From: Drosophila pseudoobscura
Lineage: Eukaryota; Arthropoda; Insecta; Diptera; Drosophilidae
Direction: 5' to 3'
Length of the DNA stretch: 64,000 nucleotides
Assembly (NCBI RefSeq): GCF_009870125.1
Contig: NC_046683.1
Span: 58,915,869-58,979,868, forward strand
The position numbers were made by a program, and so were the translations under genes. Shown here one piece after another: positions 32,550 to 44,928 of this stretch. Within the stretch, counting starts at the first letter, position 1, and each line of letters opens with the position of its first letter. A model generated the notes under the pieces. That model saw only the letters and a program-made list of their open reading frames with translations, was not told where the DNA came from and ran no database searches.

Positions 32550-34455
32550 AATTTCCTCCTCGGCGTTTTTCCAATTTTCCAGTTTGATTGGTCCGAAGCC
32601 TTTCTTCTCGTTTCTCCTACTCTCCCCCAGCAGAGGCAGTGGCTGTGGCAGTGGCAGTGGCCGAGGCCAGGCAGCAGGCGGCAGCATGACGAGATGTCTT
32701 TGAAGTCGTCATCGTCATCGCCATCGTCTTCGTCATCGCTCGGCTCGGCTGCTGCAAATGAAAGCGAAACTGGCAACACGACCGAAGTGACGTTGAAACC
32801 CGCAACACACAATCGCGAGTTGCAAGTTGCAAGTTGCAACGTTCAATGTTATAACTGGTCAAAGTCGAAGTCACAATCGAATCGAAGTCTGGAGCCTGGA
32901 GCCAGTTCGTTTCGCTTTAGAAACCCACTTTGCATATGGGCACCGCACCGCTCTCGGCGGTGGTTCGGTTTGGCACATTTCAGCCACCAGGTCTCCCGCC
33001 CCCCCCAGCCTAACCAACCTCCCCGTCCTCCCCCCTTCCGGTTGTCTTTCTGGGGTTTGCAACTTTCTGACTCCACACGCTATGCGACACACAAACTAGT
33101 TTCGTATCGCATCTGCAAGTGATTTTATTTTCTCGGAGCTCGTATCTCATTAGCGGTCGCCGCTTGACCCTCAACTTGAACTTCGCCAGAGCCCCATAAA
33201 TAGACAAGTATTTGTGTCAGTCTAGGCGAACGGCGAAACCGAATGAAATAAATCGCCATTTGGTATACATTTATTAGGGTTAATATCATCTAAATAGTTC
33301 GCAGAGAAAATGAAATATATCATCTTGCAGAAGACTTAAACGTTAGAGATGGTAAAACATGAATATCTGTGGCAAAAAGAGCTGAAAAAGGTTGCTCAAT
33401 AAACAGTCTGGGTTCATGAAATTGTTTTGCTAGGACTTTCCTCTATTGGTCAACTTATCTGATAGATAATTGAACATTTGAAACATTTCAAATCCTATGA
33501 AATTAAACTTAAGCCTATGTTACGCTCAGACTTTTACGTGTCGAAGGTTAGGAGACCCCTAGACGTTGCTTTATTAAATACTTGTCTTACCTATTATTAT
33601 TTATAATCAATATTTGTGTGCTTAAGTGATTTTGGACCAAAATTAGTTTGTAATCCTCATTATTAGAATTTGTAATATACCCCTAACATTAAAAAAAAAC
33701 CCGATCTGGAGAGTTGTCTACTTTCATAAATTTTCCTCGGCTTTTGCAAAGCCAACACACAAAGCAATTAATAGATTGATTAGATAATATTCTAATCTTT
33801 TAATGTGATTTGTTATTCGTGTCGATGCAATGGCTATACCAGAAGAAAAATAGAGACAAACTTGAAGTTTTCCACCATTTTTAATGATTCTTCAAGCTTG
33901 GGCTTTTTTTAATTAATTTTTTGTATTTTATGGTCCTATTTTTAGACTTCAGTTCTTTATTTTCCAAGAAAATCAGTTACTAATCATTAAAATTGTTGAA
34001 ATATTGAGAAAGTTGCAAGTTTTTTACTAAATCAATCCTATTTTATAATACTTTAGGGAATGCTCGTTTTGAGATTTTGGGAAGTCTTTCTTGATTAAAA
34101 AATCACCTTTAATTTGATTTTAATCTCCAATTTAAATTATTATTCATCTAGAATTTAGTTCTTGCTTTTTCCAAGTGTTTTATTTTTCGAAAGAGTTCCA
34201 CAGCAGCTAGCTTTTAAGCGCAAGCTCCAAATCGTTAGTTCCAAAAGCAACCGCTACTAACTGCTAGGGGCGCCACCGCATAAAAGGGGAGGAGAACAGC
34301 GGAATCGAACGATTAAAGGCGAATCGCAGGCAGAATGGGTATTCAAAGAATTTAATCTATTTAAAATTTCTTTACGTATTTACATTTCTACCGTTACTCT
34401 TTCCACATCCCACACAAACACAAAAAAACATTCCCAAAAATTCAATAAATTATAT
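32550..34455. other. Intergenic region
   Basis: No gene is visible in 1.9 kb. The stretch 33.3-34.2 kb is AT-rich. A GC-rich island with CATAAAAGG at 34.20-34.35 kb is noted as a finding. Confidence 0.5.
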
Positions 34456-34461
34456 TTTATT
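34456..34461 (-). terminator. NT1: Poly(A) signal of NT1
   Basis: AATAAA on the minus strand about 295 bases past the NT1 stop codon. Confidence 0.65.
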
Positions 34462-34754
34462 GCTAAAACTCTTGCGACGATCCCCGAAAATAGGTCTTTC
34501 TTCCTCTTTTTTTTCACTACACACTACAAAATAAATAAATAAATAGATAAACATAGATGGTTAAACATTAGAAGAGGGGGGTGGCATGGGGGGAGTGGAG
34601 ATTAGACAACTACTTGATTATGCTCTTCCTGGAGCCTAGGAGAGGGGCAAGAGAGCGGCAGACGAGCACACGGTTCGGCGCTGTTAATACGTTAGAGGAG
34701 GGGTAGTGGGATTTCGAGTTGGAGGCAGGGGCGGAATCATGCGACTTATGTATA

Positions 34755-37700
34755 CTAGGGCGCCACAACCATGGGCTGCCAGGCATTGTCATTGGCAAAG
34801 CCCTGCCGGCCGCCACCCAAACCAGCACCAGCACCACCGAGACCACCCACCACGCCACCAGCGCCACCAGCACCACCAGCACCAAAGCCCATGCGACGCT
34901 CATGGGAGGTTGTGGGAATCGGAATGGGATGCTGAAAGACTCCAGTGGCCATGCCAGTGCCAGTGCCTGTGCCCATGCCGATGCCTATGCCCATGCCCGC
35001 AGCTGGACGGACACGCTGCTCCATCAGACGTGACTCCTCCATATCGTAGTCTCCTAGTCCTAATCCTAATCCTCCGGGAGTCACTGCCAATGGCTGCTCT
35101 GCCCTCCTGCTGCTCTTCTCGAAGAAGTCTATGATGGGATGGTAGTTGTAGTTGATGCGCTTGGTGCCGTTACTTGGCCCAGCCGAGGCACCATCGACGC
35201 TGCTGCTACTCCCGCCGCTGCTCGTGTAAATGGAGTTCACATGGTAGACGGAGGCCGGCGGCTGTGGTAGTGGCGTCGACTGATGCTGCTGCTGGTGGCC
35301 CTGCTGTTGCCGTTGCCGTTGCTGTTGCTGTTGCTGCTGCTGTGTGGTGCGCTCGGTCGGAAGAGGCGACGCTGGCTGGCTGGCTGCCACTGAGATTGGG
35401 ATTGGTGCGACTGCCAGGGGCGTGGTCGCTGGGGGTGCATAGAAGCGGGGTCGCGACTTCCCACCACCGCCCCCGCCCCCGCCCCCACCGAGGTAGTGGT
35501 TGCGCTGGTTGAAGGCAGGCTGAGATGTCGCAGCTGTTGAGGATGCAGCAGGGAATGCTGCGGCGGCTGCGGCGGCTTCTTGATGGGCATGGGTGGCATG
35601 ATGGGCACTGGAGCCACTGGAATGGGAGCCGATGATGGCAGCGGTTCCTGTTCGGGCTGGTAGGCTTGTGGTCTGTGGTAAGCGAAGCCGGACTCCTCCA
35701 GCGGACGATGCAGATGATGCAGATGATGATGCTGCTGCTGAAGTTGCGGCGGTTGCGGCGGCTGCTGTGTTGGGGTGGGTGGAGGTATAAATACGCTTGC
35801 GATTGATGGGCAGACGCTGGATGGGCTTCTCCCCAGCACTGAGCACTGGGCCAGCAAATGGGTTTACGTTTACCTCTTGGTCGGTGTGCATCTCACTTGG
35901 CGCCAAATCCAAGTCCACTCGCGCCTCATTCTGCTGCTGCTGCTGCTGCTGATGCTGATGCGGCCGGCGTCGGCTCACCTGGCTGTAATATTTCTTCGAG
36001 CTAGCACCGGCTCCACCCTTGTGGTTGTGGTGGCTACTCTTGTAGCCACTGCCAATGCCACCGTACCGTTGATCCTCCTCGACATCGTCATCGGGCGGAC
36101 TCAGATACGGGCCCACGCTGGTCGAGGCGCGCATCTTCTTGCTGCCGGCATACAGTTCGTTGGTGTCGCGCCCGTTGAAGGTCGGATAGCGCAGGCCCAG
36201 ACCCAGCTCATCCTCTTCGCTGTCCTCGGCATAGTCCAGGTCCTCCTCATTGATGGTGCTGTAGCCATTCGAGCCGACACTCTCCGGCTTAAAGTTGGCC
36301 AGCGGCGAGTAGTCCTTGGCCTGGATGGAGGACAGAGGCGGGAACTGCTGGCGATAGCCATCCACCTGGCAGGAGCAGCAGGTGGGCACCTTGAAGATGT
36401 CCACATGCAGGCCCCGCACCTTGTCCCAGCTGAGCAGGCGATGGTAGTTGTAGACCTGCGAACAGTGCGAGCGGTATGTCTGCGCCAAGTACGAGCAGCT
36501 CTCCCCAGGATTGCTGCAGGGAGAAGAGTGTTGAGATGGGAGTCTCCACTGATACATACACAGTTCCTTCCAGCTTACCTGCACTTCTCCAGTCTCAGAG
36601 TTTGGGTGTGCTGGCCCGTGTTCACGATGTACTTCCACTCCCCGGAAGCGGACTTGGCCTTCTGCGGTCGGGCGTAACGCACCACGCTCAGGCACATGCC
36701 ACCGGCACTGTTGCCCTCGTCCTCTCGCCTGTTCGGAGACCAGAAAGAGATTAATACCATTAGAGAGCTCTCGGAGACGCCACTTACCGCTTCTTCGTGA
36801 GGCTGTAGTCATCGAAATCCTCGCTAAACTCCAGATTGTTGTTGGGTTTGTCGTAGAACTCGGCCAGAAGTGCGGACATGGCGTTCTTGTGCCGCCGTAT
36901 GCTGCCCATGATCTGTTCGCTGTTGGAATTTTGGGGTTTTTTATAAGAATTTATCTGCAGATACCATCGAACCGAACCGCACCGAACCGTAACCGTAAAC
37001 GTAAACGTAAGCATAAGTGCATAAGGGATCATATTCAGGCGTGGGGGGAGTTCCATAAATTATTGTTTTTATTTTGTTTTAGACTAAAATATTCACTAAA
37101 CTAAAGACTAAGAGTAGGACCTTGACCAGGATCGGCACCGAGCACCAACTAGCTACAGGGATCGGATCTTACAGCGGATAGTCATCGGTGCGGATGCACA
37201 TGTTGCTGGTGAAGCGTTCGCATTTCCGTTGCGCCACCGCCGGCGGCACCACCAGTGGCTTGTGGGAGCTGGCCGAGGTCTTGGGCCTGCCCCGAGACCC
37301 GCTCTGTACCCTCTTTCGTTTGACGGGCGCCGCCGACTTCTGGCCAGGATGTGGCCGCTTGCCCAGACGGTACCGCGGACCGGCAATCAGTTCTTCTGGA
37401 TTCGGCAGGGGCTCCTCCGGCAACGGCTCCTCGGCGCTGTTTCGCTGCAGATCCAAGCGCTCATCGGCGTTCAGGGGAATCACGTCCGTGCCATTGAGAC
37501 CGGCAAACGCGAGATCCTCGATCTCCACGTAGGACTGATTATTGGCGCCGCTGCTGGGCTGCTGAAAGGAGGTCGTGTTCAGGCGGATGGTGCGTCCTGC
37601 TATGCCCCCCAGGAGCTGTTGCTCTGTCACCGAAACGGGCACGGAGCGGGTCAGTTTGTGGACAAACTCATTGGCCGATCGTCGCACCCTGCTCCTAGCA

Positions 37701-38597
37701 TCCTTGCTCGAGGAGTTCCTCTTCATGTCCGCCGACTGCAGGGCCTCATTGATCATCTGCGGATCGAGCACATCGGATTGCATCTCTTCGAAGAAGTCCT
37801 CCAAAGAGGCGGCATCCTCTGTGGGTGCGGCACTGACATCGATGGTGCCCACATGATCATCCTGCTCGGACTCCTCCACAGTCAGCTGATCCTGCCTGCG
37901 TTTCAGCGGGGACTCCTCCACAGTCAGCTGATCCTGCTTGCGCTTCACTGGAGCCGTATGAAGGAGTGCTGCCGATGCCAGGTCGGAGCCCAGATTGAGA
38001 TACTTGCGGGTGGAGCTCTTCACCAGATTGGCCAGATCGTAGACAATGGGCAGAATGAGCTTCTTGTCATTGCCAAACATCATGCGGACCTTCAAAGATA
38101 AACGAAAACAGAGATGGTAGAGGGGGGCTTTCATGGGGAATGGGCAAGGGTTTACCAACCTGTTCTAATCTCAGATCGTGTCCCTGTTTGGCATTCATCT
38201 GGGCCGAGATGAGAGCCGAGAGAGCCAATCGCTGCTGGGAGGAGAGCACCCGGAGAATGGGCATCACCTCGACGAACTTCTGGCGCAGACCCTCGTCAGT
38301 GAGGGCTTTCGACAGGGCATTCCGCAGCACCTTTTCGCGCCAGTCGAACTGTGGGATCTGCCTCTCTGGCTCCGGCTCGTCCAGATCCACACTGAAGTCC
38401 AGCATATTCGACTCCAGCTTCTGTTCGGCCTGCTGCTCCTCCAAGTCGTCCAGCTGCCAGTCGTCCGTGATGGAGGGGTCCTTGGCATCCGCAAAGTCAA
38501 AGTCCAGCAGCTCGTCATCGCTGTGGACAAGGTCCAGGTAGAGCACACAATAGAGCAGGGCCCAGAAGAGGCAGCCAAAGGCGCGGCCAGCTTTCAT
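34755..38597 (-). CDS. NT1: Neurotrophin 1 (Spaetzle 2), Spaetzle-family cystine-knot ligand, 1131 aa
   Basis: Five exons join in phase: 38597-38160, 38089-37173, 36919-36788, 36728-36579 and 36513-34755. A signal peptide (MKAGRAFGCLFWALLYCVLY) is followed by a ~470-residue prodomain. K-K-R-R at 494-497 is a convertase site, created across the exon 3/4 junction. The cystine knot follows, with seven Cys at 508, 545, 552, 563, 591, 592 and 594 (T-C-C-S-C), the Spaetzle pattern with one Cys for dimer linkage. After residue 600 comes a 530-residue disordered tail of Gln, Ala/Ser and Gly runs. A long tail after the knot is the mark of DNT1/Spz2; the family acts on Toll-type receptors, and DNT1 is reported to signal through Toll-7 in neurons. 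From memory the melanogaster protein is about 886 aa, so the tail here looks much longer. The knot position matches. A non-coding 5' exon is inferred upstream. Confidence 0.9.
37869..37952 (-). repeat. NT1: 42-bp tandem duplication in the NT1 prodomain
   Basis: Two adjacent 42-bp units (37869-37910 and 37911-37952) encode Q-D-Q-L-T-V-E-E-S preceded by a basic trio (K-R-K and K-R-R). The copies differ at only a few bases. The duplication doubles a potential dibasic cleavage site. Confidence 0.85.
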
Positions 38598-38681
38598 TTT
38601 TATTTATTTATGTTTTTTTTCGTGCCTCTGTGGCGCTGTGGCTCTGTGGCTCTGCGGCTTTTGTTTCACTCGAATGCCAAA
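38598..38681 (-). other. NT1: NT1 5' UTR in the first coding exon
   Basis: A strong acceptor (T-rich tract then TTTTCAG) lies just above 38681. The 84 bases from there to the ATG are A/C-rich with no upstream ATG. The coding exon thus appears to start at 38681 and to be joined to an upstream non-coding exon. Confidence 0.6.
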
Positions 38682-41063
38682 CTGAAAAGCAAACGAAAGT
38701 TAATGCCGGGGCGGCGGTCAGTTGCTGTTATTAAGGCACATTTAATTTCCCAAAAACAAAAACAACAACAACAGCAACAAATGACAGTTGGTTAATTGTT
38801 TATTTATGAACGCCCAGCTCCAACGCCACTCACACGCTTTCAAAATCCATCTCAAGTTATTCTTAGAGTTTTGTGTTTTTTGTGTTTTTGTTTTGTTAGA
38901 AATGTTGGCTTTTTGTTGTTGCTGGTTTGGCTTTCCTTTGAAAGTAAAAGTCATTAACATGAGCATAAAAGACTATTATAGATGGAGGGGGAGGGGGAGG
39001 GGAGGACAAGCCATCATCGTCTTGGCCTGGCTATTACAGCAGCCTGACTCTCTGACTGTCTGACTCTTTAGCCATGGCCATGGCTTTTAGGTAATCGCAC
39101 ACACTCAGTCATCATCATCTCATCGCTCACTTCGAGACACATTTGCTGACTGCCCAACAAGGCGTGAAGCACCTGGAACCACCTCTATAACTGTTGCTCC
39201 GGTTGTTGCCACTGATGTTTTCAGCCGCGAGAGGGCAGGGGGCGGTTTATGACTCGTCTTTTGCGGTAATAAGCCACGCTAAAAGGTCGTGTGATTGATA
39301 TGTTGTGTTGTGTTGAGGGGGGCTTCATCATTTGAATAAAGACATTTCCCTTAACATTTAAGCTTGAGGTTTTGCTTTAGTTTTCTCTTCTTGTCTCAAT
39401 GCAAATATCTACGATGGAAAGTCTTTCTTCTTTCCATAGCCCATAGCTGACTACTCCCAAGCGGAAAAACGGTCTCCCAGCTCCTGCAGCTGCATCGATG
39501 GCTGCTGGATAGATGCTGGAGGTGCTGTGACCTTTTGTGCAGATGAAAAGTGAAAATTCGGCACTGCCAATGCCACTGCCACTGCCACAACCGCAGCAGT
39601 TGACAGTTTAGAAAAGGCAGCCAAGGCCAGACCGCAGCCAGCATTTGGAAACTTGTGACGGCAGACGTGGGTTAAAAGATTGGCGAGAGATTCGTTTGTT
39701 TTTCAGGCTTTGTCTGGGCCCAAGATGCAGGCACCCAAGCACCCAAGCAGCCAGGAGGCAGGCAGTCAAGCCAAACAAATAATTGAATGAAATGATGCGC
39801 AAAACTTGTGGCACGAACGTGAGGATGCTGCCGTTTAATTTATTTCGCACACCTGCACAGAGAAGACCCATCATCGGGCGCTCTGCTAATGGAGGAGGCG
39901 CGCGCGAGGAGGCGAGCGAGCGCTTCTGGTTTTCGGTGTACAGCCTTTGCATACGGCCCATGGCTGGGAAAGTGCTGCGATGCGATAAATCAAATTAAGC
40001 CAATAAGTCGCCGCTTTGTTCCCATATATGTACGATGTGTACGAACAAATGGCGGCCATTATTTCGCCGTTCCCAGGCATCGCGTCCCAGCAATTTGGCG
40101 TGGGTGCTTCTTCGCCAAGAAAGTAAGTACAAATTGTAAATGCCAATGGAATGGCAGCTTCAATGGGAATTAGCTAAGAGTGGGAGTTGCAGATGAAGAT
40201 GCTGCTGCGGCTGCTGCGGCTGTTGGGGCTGCTGCAGCTGCAACTCGTACGTTGCATGCCATTTCTCTTCTGCGAATTCTTTGGGCCACATTAATTAGGC
40301 TGTAATTTGCGTGCGTTTGCTCAGACAAACGAAACGGGGCCAGAAAGCAGCCACAGAAAGAGTAAGCCACAACAAAAATTGAAGAAAACGAATTAAAGCG
40401 CAGCAAATGGCAGGCAGAAGCAACGCAAGAAAGTCGTCGCACTGACAATCTCCAAGAGAATCCTACACTAAGCAGACTCTAAGCAGAACTAGGTGCTAAC
40501 CGACTAACCTAGTAAGCGAACCCGCTGAACCACTAACCAGAGACGCGTCGGGCCACCGCCAACCGAACACCGCCAACGAAGCCAATCAAGAATCAATATC
40601 TACTGCGATCTGATCTGTCATCACAATCGAAACCGATTTGGCGGGGCCCTAAACGAAAGACTTAAGACACAAACCTCAGCGGCAGGCACACGTACACGCA
40701 CACGCACACGCACACAGTCACTCCCATTAATAAACACACACGCACACACCATACGCCTTAAACAGCTCGGTCGGACTGACACAATTTCCTCGGGCGTAAA
40801 GAATAAAAAGAATTCAAATTTTTGTGCGTCGCTGGTCGGTCGGTCTGTGGAGTGTTTTTTTTTGTTGTATTTTTACCATTTAGAAAGTTGTTTCCATTTC
40901 ACATATTTGGCTAAAACACACACACACATACGCACAAAAAGAAAATAATAAAAAAAAGAAATAAACGTATTTTAAAATTCGAATTTCGATTTTGTTCCGT
41001 TTTCTTCTCTTTTCGATTTTATGATTAATTTATAAAGCAAGAGACTGAGCCTCAAGAAATCAC
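38682..41063 (-). other. NT1: Inferred first intron of NT1
   Basis: The stretch between the inferred donor at 41063 and the acceptor at 38682. It includes CA-rich repeats at 40.69-40.75 kb and no supportable coding frame. Confidence 0.4.
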
Positions 41064-41330
41064 CTCAGATTGGGTCCACTCCTGTTCTGGTCCACTCTCT
41101 GCCGCCTCACACTGCTCTGATCGCCTCCGATTCTCCTGCTGCTATTTCCTGTTGCAAGCGCCAGAACCACTGTTTTTACTCCACTTAAAAAAAAAATAAT
41201 TTTCACTTTTCTATGGATTTGCTCTTCCGTTTCGCTGATTTTCTGTTCGAATGCTGCTGATTTTTTTCACACTTTTCACAGGCGCCTTAATTAACAGATT
41301 TTCTACTTTGCCACACTTCTTGACGGCTGA
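41064..41330 (-). other. NT1: Inferred non-coding first exon of NT1
   Basis: Read on the minus strand this segment has the A-rich, GTGAAAA-containing look of a Drosophila 5' leader. It ends with a good donor (CTGAG then GTGATT) at 41064/41063. TCAGAC- and TCATCA-like Inr words lie near its start. No TATA box was seen. The link to NT1 is inference from orientation and proximity. Confidence 0.4.
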
Positions 41331-44300
41331 TGTCTGATGACTGCTCGGCATTCACCTTCTTCGCTTGGGCTGGTTTACGGCCTGGCCTGCTTCTTCCGCT
41401 TGCTATGTCTTAGCGCTTTCAACACTCGCCGCAGACTGATATTGCTGACTGCTGCCTGCTGCCTGCCTCAGCTGCGGCTTTCTGCTGCTGCTGCTGCTGT
41501 TGCTGCTTCTGCTGCTGCCTCTTCTGTGCTGCTGCCTCGCTTCTGCTGCTGCTGGCCATGCTGCCAGCTCTGTGAACGTTCTGGACCGGGACAGGGACGT
41601 GTTTTGTGCATTGAAAATGTCTTTCGGCTAATTGCTTTTCTTTCTGCAGGTTCGCAGCAGTTCATTGAACCGTTAGCTGGCTTCGATTTGCATTTCTCTG
41701 GCATAGGTGCGGGTATTATGCGGAAACTAAACCGATCCATCAGGTAGCCAAATACTCACTCGCCAAGTTCGTGTCTTAAGTCATTTGTTTTATTTTTGGC
41801 AAACCATTCGGAGTGGGTCAGGAAGCAAATGGCCGTAAACGGAAGCAGGCAAAAATTTATGTATTTAAACGGCTTTCTATTGGCTTCATTAGCCGTGGCC
41901 AAAACATTTTGGCCACTTCACGGAGGAGCCCACTAAACCGTCCGGGGGTCAAGGAAAATTAATTTCACAGCCAACGGCAGGCAGGCAGCCAGCCAGGCAG
42001 GCACTTTCGTTTTCCAAAAGCTCTCGGCCCTCGATGGCAGCTTTGGGCAGGCTGTTAGCGCCTCCGCCTTTTGGTCAGAGGCGCCACAGCTTGCACAGTG
42101 GCACAAGCACACACGAAACATTAAAGGAGAATGTGAAAACAAAGGAAAACTGGACAAACATTTCCTACGGAGATTGTATGCCACTGTCCTTTCTGCCACT
42201 GCCACTGCCACTGCGGCCAGTGCCTCTGCGTCAAGTAATGGCCATTGTCGTTTCGCTGTTGTGCGCTTTATTGTTATTTCTTCATCATTGGTTTAAAGTT
42301 ATTAACCATCCAGCAGCAACGTGCTGCAGGGCAGGCAGGTTCCAACTGTGGCACTTTCAATTGCCACTTTGTGGAGAGCATTTTCTTCACACTTTCGTTG
42401 GTAATCACAGCGCCAAAACGGCTTTGGCTTTGGCTTTGGCTCGGATTTTCATTTCACACGCAATGCGTTCCAGTCTTAAACGCATTTTATCTTAATGTCC
42501 ATTTGGAGGCATTACCGCATCGTTGGCCGTGTGCTTTATTGCAGCGTCATCAATCAGTCGACTGGGGGGGGGGCCGGTCCGCGTCCAAACTGTCGCTTCC
42601 AGCTGCACCCAGCAGCCAGCAGCCAGCCTCCACTTCCCCCCACTCACCGTTTTTGCATACGAGCATAGATCTTTCCGCCATCGGCTCCGACCGCATGCAT
42701 TTGGCTAATTTGCACATTACGTTTTTTATTTTTATTTCCCCTGCGCTGTAGGTGTTCCGGTTGAGGAGTGGACACACTGACCACCGCGGAGTGGTTGACC
42801 TCTTGTCCATCCCATTTGGTTGGGTAAGCAAAAGAACTTTGACATTGAAAAAGATGGGCTTTGTTTTCCCACCACATTATGCAGTTTAGTATGACACCAG
42901 TATTCCACATATGGACTAATACAGAGGTGTTTATGCGTAAATACACGTTTTAAACTGGAGCCCATAAAAACCCACTCCAGTTTTCCCAGCTCATCAAGGT
43001 TTTCTTTTAGATATTCGAATTTGAATACCTTCGATGTGGATGAGATAGGCTAAAGATGCTGGACAAGGCATAAAGCTGAAAAATACTTGAAAAATATACC
43101 AAACTATGCATCATTCTATATCTTTGAAGCCCAATACTGAATATTGCTTACGATTTTTCAAACTACACCCAAATGATCATCGCAGTTAGGCATTCAGCTT
43201 GTATATTTTCCTACCCAATAAAATAATATCCCCAAAAAGTTAAATTTTTGAATGCTTCTGCCTCTTTAAGCATGTCTTTGCACTGTGAAACTTTAAATAA
43301 ACCGCGCACTCCATTGAAATCTTTTGAGTGAACCGAACAAAAACTTGCAGCAGAGTTGCCGGATTTATGGAAACAGTAGAAAACTTAACATACCAATGTT
43401 GCCAGATTTTTGTATAAATATAAAACAAACCAACCATACAGTGTATATACATAGATTCAAACCCAAGGTTCGGCTCTGGGTGTTCCCAGTTCGACCAAAG
43501 ACAATGTAAATAGTAAGAGACGCCCATACGTTTCTGTGGTAGACGAGCAACGAGCTCTCAGGCCTATTTGGCATTGCCTGGCTGCCGTCGAAATATACCC
43601 TTTTTTTTAGTATTATGACACTTTTTGAAGACGCTTGCCCCACACTTACAAAAAAGTGTTATTTTGTATAACATTTAGATACTTATTTAATGTAAAATGT
43701 AGAATCCATAATATATTTCATAATATTCTTTACACTAGAATAATTATCCATGAGGAGGTATTCAACGTACGACGTGCGACGTGCAACTGCATTTATTCTT
43801 TGCACTCGCAGCGGAAAGCGCTTAAAAATGTGGAATTTTGAATAATGTATAGTTATTGTATATACTGTATGGTTATAGGATCATTGGCTTATCATTTATT
43901 ATGTGCAGAATTTAAAGGCAACGCAATGATGACAGAGAATTGTCTTTCAAGCTGGTTTTGGGTATTGAAAACTTCTCAGAGTACCGTTAAAAATGGCGTT
44001 AAATGCCCTGCAAACAACCGAATCGATTCGGTATTCTCTTCGTTTGGTTCCAAAAGGAACTCGCCTTTTTTACCCTCTCAGGGGCAAAAATTTCGTTTTT
44101 TTTTCGCGCTCACTCTCCATTTGATTTTCTGATAGAAACACAGCGTGCTGGTGTTTTGCTTTTCCATCTGCCTGTAAGTCCTGAAGGCAGAATTCGTAAC
44201 GAACAAAAGCATTAAAGAGGCATGAGTATGGCCATGATTTTATGACCACTTCAGCTTCAAGCAGGGCTCTAATCAGGGCTCCAATAGGCAGGTGATCATT

Positions 44301-44373
44301 TGAATTGAATTTGAAGAAAAAAACATACAACAACTGGTGTAATAATCATAATTATATTTCGTGTTTAATTAAT
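41331..44373. other. Intergenic region between NT1 and Tie
   Basis: There is no confident gene here. It contains CTG-rich simple sequence at 41.47-41.56 kb. A 72-nt open segment with splice-like ends (42752-42823) is discussed as a finding. Confidence 0.45.
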
Positions 44374-44379
44374 TTATTT
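44374..44379 (-). terminator. Tie: Possible poly(A) signal of Tie
   Basis: AATAAA on the minus strand about 550 bases past the Tie stop codon; no nearer canonical signal was noticed. Confidence 0.5.
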
Positions 44380-44928
44380 GTACAATTCTATAGCTATAAT
44401 ATATAATTTTATAAAAAAAAAAACCACACAGTTCCTATGCGATGGACGCCTAATAACGAAACATATTACACAACTGATGGGAGTTCTAAGGTTCTTTCCT
44501 CTCTTGGGGTGCAGTCTAACGATAACGGTAATAGCTCAACTTGAAGATGGGATTTTTTAGATACAGACTAGAAGAACTAAGTGACGAATACTCTCGCATT
44601 AAACTAGGCATAGGTAGCAGCGCCATTCATTAATCATAAATCTTAAACTTTTCAAAAAAAAATACATATATATTTACAATGAAAGAAACTCTCCGGAAAT
44701 GGAAAGGAAATGGGTGATCAAATATATATAGGTACTCGTAAAATACAAATAATACTGCTCGGACAAGCACGCCAAAAATTAAGAGAATTTCGAATCGATT
44801 AAGGGACAGAGAGATAGAGATGTGGTGGTGCCGGTGGACGAGTTTTGGGATGAGATGAGATGATGCTGGTGGTGGGGAGGGGGATGTACTTTTGGGAATG
44901 CTGGAGGATGGGGGTGATTCAGTCAGCG

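Noticed and set aside
43350..43640. Helitron (DINE-1/INE-1) fragment suggested by TATACCC and GTATTATGA words
   Set aside because: Only a few short words matched and no element-length similarity was visible; a repeat-library search is needed.
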